Assembly (NCBI RefSeq): GCF_014192745.1
Contig: NZ_JACHYJ010000002.1
Coordinates: 620,001-684,000 of the forward strand
Length of the DNA stretch: 64,000 nucleotides
Direction of reading: 5' to 3'
Origin: Luteimonas sp. RC10
Lineage (GTDB): Bacteria > Pseudomonadota > Gammaproteobacteria > Xanthomonadales > Xanthomonadaceae
Of this stretch, positions 61,879 to 64,000 are shown piece by piece (positions within the stretch are counted from its first letter, which is position 1; every line of letters begins with the position of its first letter). The position numbers and the translations under genes were made by a program. The notes under the pieces are model-generated. The model worked only from the letters and a program-made list of their open reading frames with translations. It was not told where the DNA came from and searched no databases.

Positions 61879-62693
61879 GCGCCTTCGCGCGCGCCAGCCG
61901 CCATCCGCTGCCGTGGACGCTGCTGGGCGCTTGCGCGCTCGGCATCGCCTGGCATGTGGCGGCCGTGCGCCTGGGCCCGATGCTGATGGCCACGCCTGCG
62001 CAAACCCTGCGCGCGATGACCGTGCTGATCGCCAGCGACGACTTCCGCCACCACGCGAGTGTCACTGCGCTGCGCATCGCAACCGGCGTCAGCCTGGCAG
62101 TCGCGATCGGCATGGTGCTCGGTTTGCTGGCCGGGCGTGCGCCACGGCTGCGCGCGATACTCGAGCCTTTGCGCTGGCTGCTGATGGCAGTGCCGGGCGT
62201 GATCGTGGTGGTACTGGCGATGCTGTGGTTCGGGCTCGGCACTTCGATGGTGGTGTTCATCACCGTCGCGCTGGTCGCACCCGGGGTCTACGTCAATACA
62301 CTCAAGGGCCTGCTGCTGGTCGATCCTGCGCTGGAGGAAATGGCGCGGGTCTATCGGTTCGGACGCTGGCGCCGGCTGCGCCATGTGGTGCTGCCCGCAC
62401 TGACCGCGCCACTGTGCGCGGCGCTGCTGATCGCCACCTGCGGCGGCGTGCGCCTGGTGGTGATGGCCGAGGTGCTCGGCGCGACCGACGGCGCCGGCTT
62501 TGCGCTGGCCAACGCGCACGGCAGCCTTGACGGCGCCGGGCTCTACGCCTGGGCGGCGCTGGTGCTGGGCGTGGTCGCGGCGCTCGAGCTTGGCCTGCTG
62601 CGCCCGCTGCAGCAGCGGCTCACGCGCTGGCAGCGCGACACCACGCAGCCGGACCTCCGGCGCGCAGCGCCACGGAGCGCGGCCGATGCTTGA
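61875..62693 (+). CDS. ABC transporter permease (BPD_transp_1, NitT/TauT type)
   Basis: 272 residues with about six transmembrane helices and the permease-ATPase docking EAA loop LEEMARVYRFGRWRRLRHVV LPAL. N-terminal helix LLGACALGIAWHVAAVRLG; VPGVIVVVLAMLWFGLGTSM marks the COG0600 type. Partner of the preceding lipoprotein and following ATPase. ATGA overlap upstream, 8-base overlap downstream. Confidence 0.9.
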   Translation: MSAFARASRHPLPWTLLGACALGIAWHVAAVRLGPMLMATPAQTLRAMTVLIASDDFRHHASVTALRIATGVSLAVAIGMVLGLLAGRAPRLRAILEPLRWLLMAVPGVIVVVLAMLWFGLGTSMVVFITVALVAPGVYVNTLKGLLLVDPALEEMARVYRFGRWRRLRHVVLPALTAPLCAALLIATCGGVRLVVMAEVLGATDGAGFALANAHGSLDGAGLYAWAALVLGVVAALELGLLRPLQQRLTRWQRDTTQPDLRRAAPRSAADA

Positions 62694-63375
62694 GCTGTCG
62701 AACATCGTGCTCCGGCGTGGCCGACACCACGTGCTCGACGGCGTCGCGCTGCGCATCGCGCCGGGCGAGCGGGTCGGCCTAGTCGGCCCCAGCGGCGCCG
62801 GCAAAAGCAGCATGCTCAAGCTCGTCGCCGGCCTGCTACAGCCCGAGCGTGGCACATGCCGCAACGGCTTTACGCATACCTGCCTCGTCTTCCAGGAACC
62901 GCGACTGCTGCCATGGCGGCGCGTGCGCGACAACCTGACGATCCCATTGCGTGCCGCCGGCTACGACGCCACCCAGGCGCGGGCAATCGCCGACGACTGG
63001 CTGGCGCGTGTCGGCCTGTCGGGCTGCGCCGATGCTTGGCCCGGTCAACTCTCCGGTGGCATGGCGCAGCGCGTGGCGCTGGCACGCGCGTTTGCACTGT
63101 CACCCGACCTGCTGCTGCTCGACGAACCGTTCGCCGCGCTCGATCCGCCGCTGCGCCGCGCACTCGGCGCGCTGTGCGACGACGCGCTCGCACGCACCAG
63201 CGCGGCGCTGCTGTGCGTGAGCCACCACCCCGACGAACTGGCCGAGCGGGTCGACCGCTGCCTGCTGCTCGAGCACGGCCGCCTGCGGCCGCATCCCCTG
63301 CCCGGCCCGCGCTCCGTGCGCGCGGCCGACCGATCCCCGCCAGCCGCGCCCGATGCGCATGCGAGCCCGCCATGA
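62686..63375 (+). CDS. ABC transporter ATP-binding protein
   Basis: 229-residue ATPase. Walker A GLVGPSGAGKSSMLKL, Q-loop VFQEPRLLPWRRVRDNL, signature QLSGGMAQRVALARAF, Walker B LLLLDEPFAALDP, H-loop CVSHHPDELAERV. PLLPW-type Q-loop text and neighbour genes place it in the NitT/TauT (COG1116) class. Overlaps the next ATG. Confidence 0.94.
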   Translation: MLELSNIVLRRGRHHVLDGVALRIAPGERVGLVGPSGAGKSSMLKLVAGLLQPERGTCRNGFTHTCLVFQEPRLLPWRRVRDNLTIPLRAAGYDATQARAIADDWLARVGLSGCADAWPGQLSGGMAQRVALARAFALSPDLLLLDEPFAALDPPLRRALGALCDDALARTSAALLCVSHHPDELAERVDRCLLLEHGRLRPHPLPGPRSVRAADRSPPAAPDAHASPP

Positions 63376-63815
63376 GCCACTACGCCCTGCTCCACGTCCT
63401 GCACCTGTTCGCCGCATTCGTCTTCGTCGGCACGGTGTTCTTCGAGGTGCTGATCCTCGAGGGCGTGCGTCGCCACGTGCCGCGCAACGTCATGCACCAG
63501 ATCGAGGTCGCGATCGGCGCGCGTGCGCGCCGGCTGATGCCCTGGGTGCTCCTGGTGCTCTACGGCAGCGGACTGGGCATGGCCTGGCGCTACCGCGCAC
63601 TGCTCGCCGATCCGCTCGCCAGCAGCTTCGGCACGCTGCTGACGCTCAAGATCGTGCTCGCGCTGAGCGTGTTCGGGCATTTCCTGTTCGCGATGCGCCT
63701 GCGCGGCCGCGGCCGCCTGGTGTCGTCGACCTTCAAGCGCCTGCACCTGAGCGTGTTCGCGCACATGGTCGGCATCGTCCTGCTCGCCAAGCTGATGTTC
63801 CACCTGGGCTGGTGA
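63372..63815 (+). CDS. CopD-like four-helix membrane protein
   Basis: 147 residues with four transmembrane segments and conserved-looking His: HYALLHVLHLFAAFVFVGTV, MPWVLLVLYGSGLGMAWRYR, LTLKIVLALSVFGHFLFAMR, KRLHLSVFAHMVGIVLLAKL. Layout fits the CopD family of copper-transport membrane proteins, though sequence similarity by eye is modest. Start codon overlaps the ATPase stop (ATGA), tying it to the importer. Confidence 0.7.
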   Translation: MSHYALLHVLHLFAAFVFVGTVFFEVLILEGVRRHVPRNVMHQIEVAIGARARRLMPWVLLVLYGSGLGMAWRYRALLADPLASSFGTLLTLKIVLALSVFGHFLFAMRLRGRGRLVSSTFKRLHLSVFAHMVGIVLLAKLMFHLGW

Positions 63816-63853
63816 GCGTCTCTCCTTCCTTTCCCCACCGAGCGAGTTCCATC

Positions 63854-64000
63854 ATGTGCCTGCGCCCCTCCCCGCTTCCGCTTGTCCTGGCGATCGCCGC
63901 CGCGCTGCTCGCCGGCCCCGCGGTCGCCGACGATGCCGTGGCCGACGCCATCGACCTGGACCGCATTCTGGTGCTGGGTCGCGGCGACGACACGCCGGTC
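63854..64000 (+). CDS. TonB-dependent receptor, N-terminus only (cut by window end)
   Basis: 49 residues visible: signal peptide ending near ALLAGPAVADD, then a TonB-box-like DLDRILVLGRGDD where a plug domain should begin. This is typical of outer-membrane TonB-dependent receptors, and it lies 38 bases after the CopD-like gene. It would supply the outer-membrane step for the importer encoded upstream. Substrate unknown; copper is a guess from context. Confidence 0.75.
   Translation, partial: MCLRPSPLPLVLAIAAALLAGPAVADDAVADAIDLDRILVLGRGDDTPV

Overview
The window is a 64 kb chromosomal stretch of a high-GC gammaproteobacterium. Gene order (thrS-infC-rpmI-rplT-pheST-ihfA-merR-tRNA-Pro, and rsmD divergent from ftsY), abundant REP-like palindromes and a xylose operator of the Xanthomonas type all point to Xanthomonadaceae (Lysobacter/Luteimonas/Pseudoxanthomonas-like). 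The genus call is an inference. No phage, integrase, insertion sequence, rRNA or CRISPR array is visible.

Layout. (1) 1-4.4 kb: the 3' part of an HAE1-type RND efflux pump, a DUF1345 membrane protein and a VOC protein. (2) 4.5-19.5 kb: a glucuronoxylan utilisation locus. A minus-strand run carries GH67 alpha-glucuronidase, an SGNH acetyl esterase, D-mannonate dehydratase, a GH43 xylosidase, fructuronate reductase and an amidase. A divergent LacI-family regulator follows, then xylB-xylA. Related TGKTASCGCTAACT-like operators lie at aguA and xylB. The esterase gene is flanked by REP-like palindromes and a 33-bp tandem array that stays in its reading frame. (3) 19.6-33.5 kb: a SpoIIAA-like protein, MFS pump plus MmyB-type regulator, MAPEG, gamma-glutamyltransferase, ferredoxin, coaD, rsmD/ftsY, an AsmA-like protein, mutY, yggX, a Na+/H+ antiporter, and a ParD antitoxin with a frameshifted ParE toxin. 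(4) 34-42.3 kb: tRNA-Phe, acyl-CoA dehydrogenase, HNH nuclease, dxs, an HxlR regulator divergent from a double DUF1428 protein, TraB/GumN protein and tRNA-Pro. (5) 42.3-50.3 kb: the translation cluster on the minus strand, with an AUU-started infC, a likely internal promoter before rpmI, and a candidate threonine attenuator before thrS. (6) 50.4-64 kb: a LacI regulator, then a denitrification island. It holds truncated haemoglobin, azurin, copper nitrite reductase NirK, SirB2-like, NnrS, quinol-type NO reductase, a Dnr-like Crp/Fnr regulator and, divergent from it, a lipoprotein-permease-ATPase importer, a CopD-like membrane protein and the start of a TonB-dependent receptor.

How the genes fit together. 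The xylan locus would release 4-O-methylglucuronate, acetate and xylose from side chains and oligomers, and route xylose to xylulose-5-P and fructuronate to 2-keto-3-deoxygluconate. In the denitrification island, Fnr/Dnr-type palindromes precede azurin, nirK (three copies), nnrS, norB and the importer operon. They fall into two arm classes (TTGAT...ATCAA and TTGAC...GTCAA). The importer-CopD-TonB operon is the best candidate for an undescribed system; I infer copper (or another metal/cofactor) acquisition for the copper-dependent nitrite pathway.
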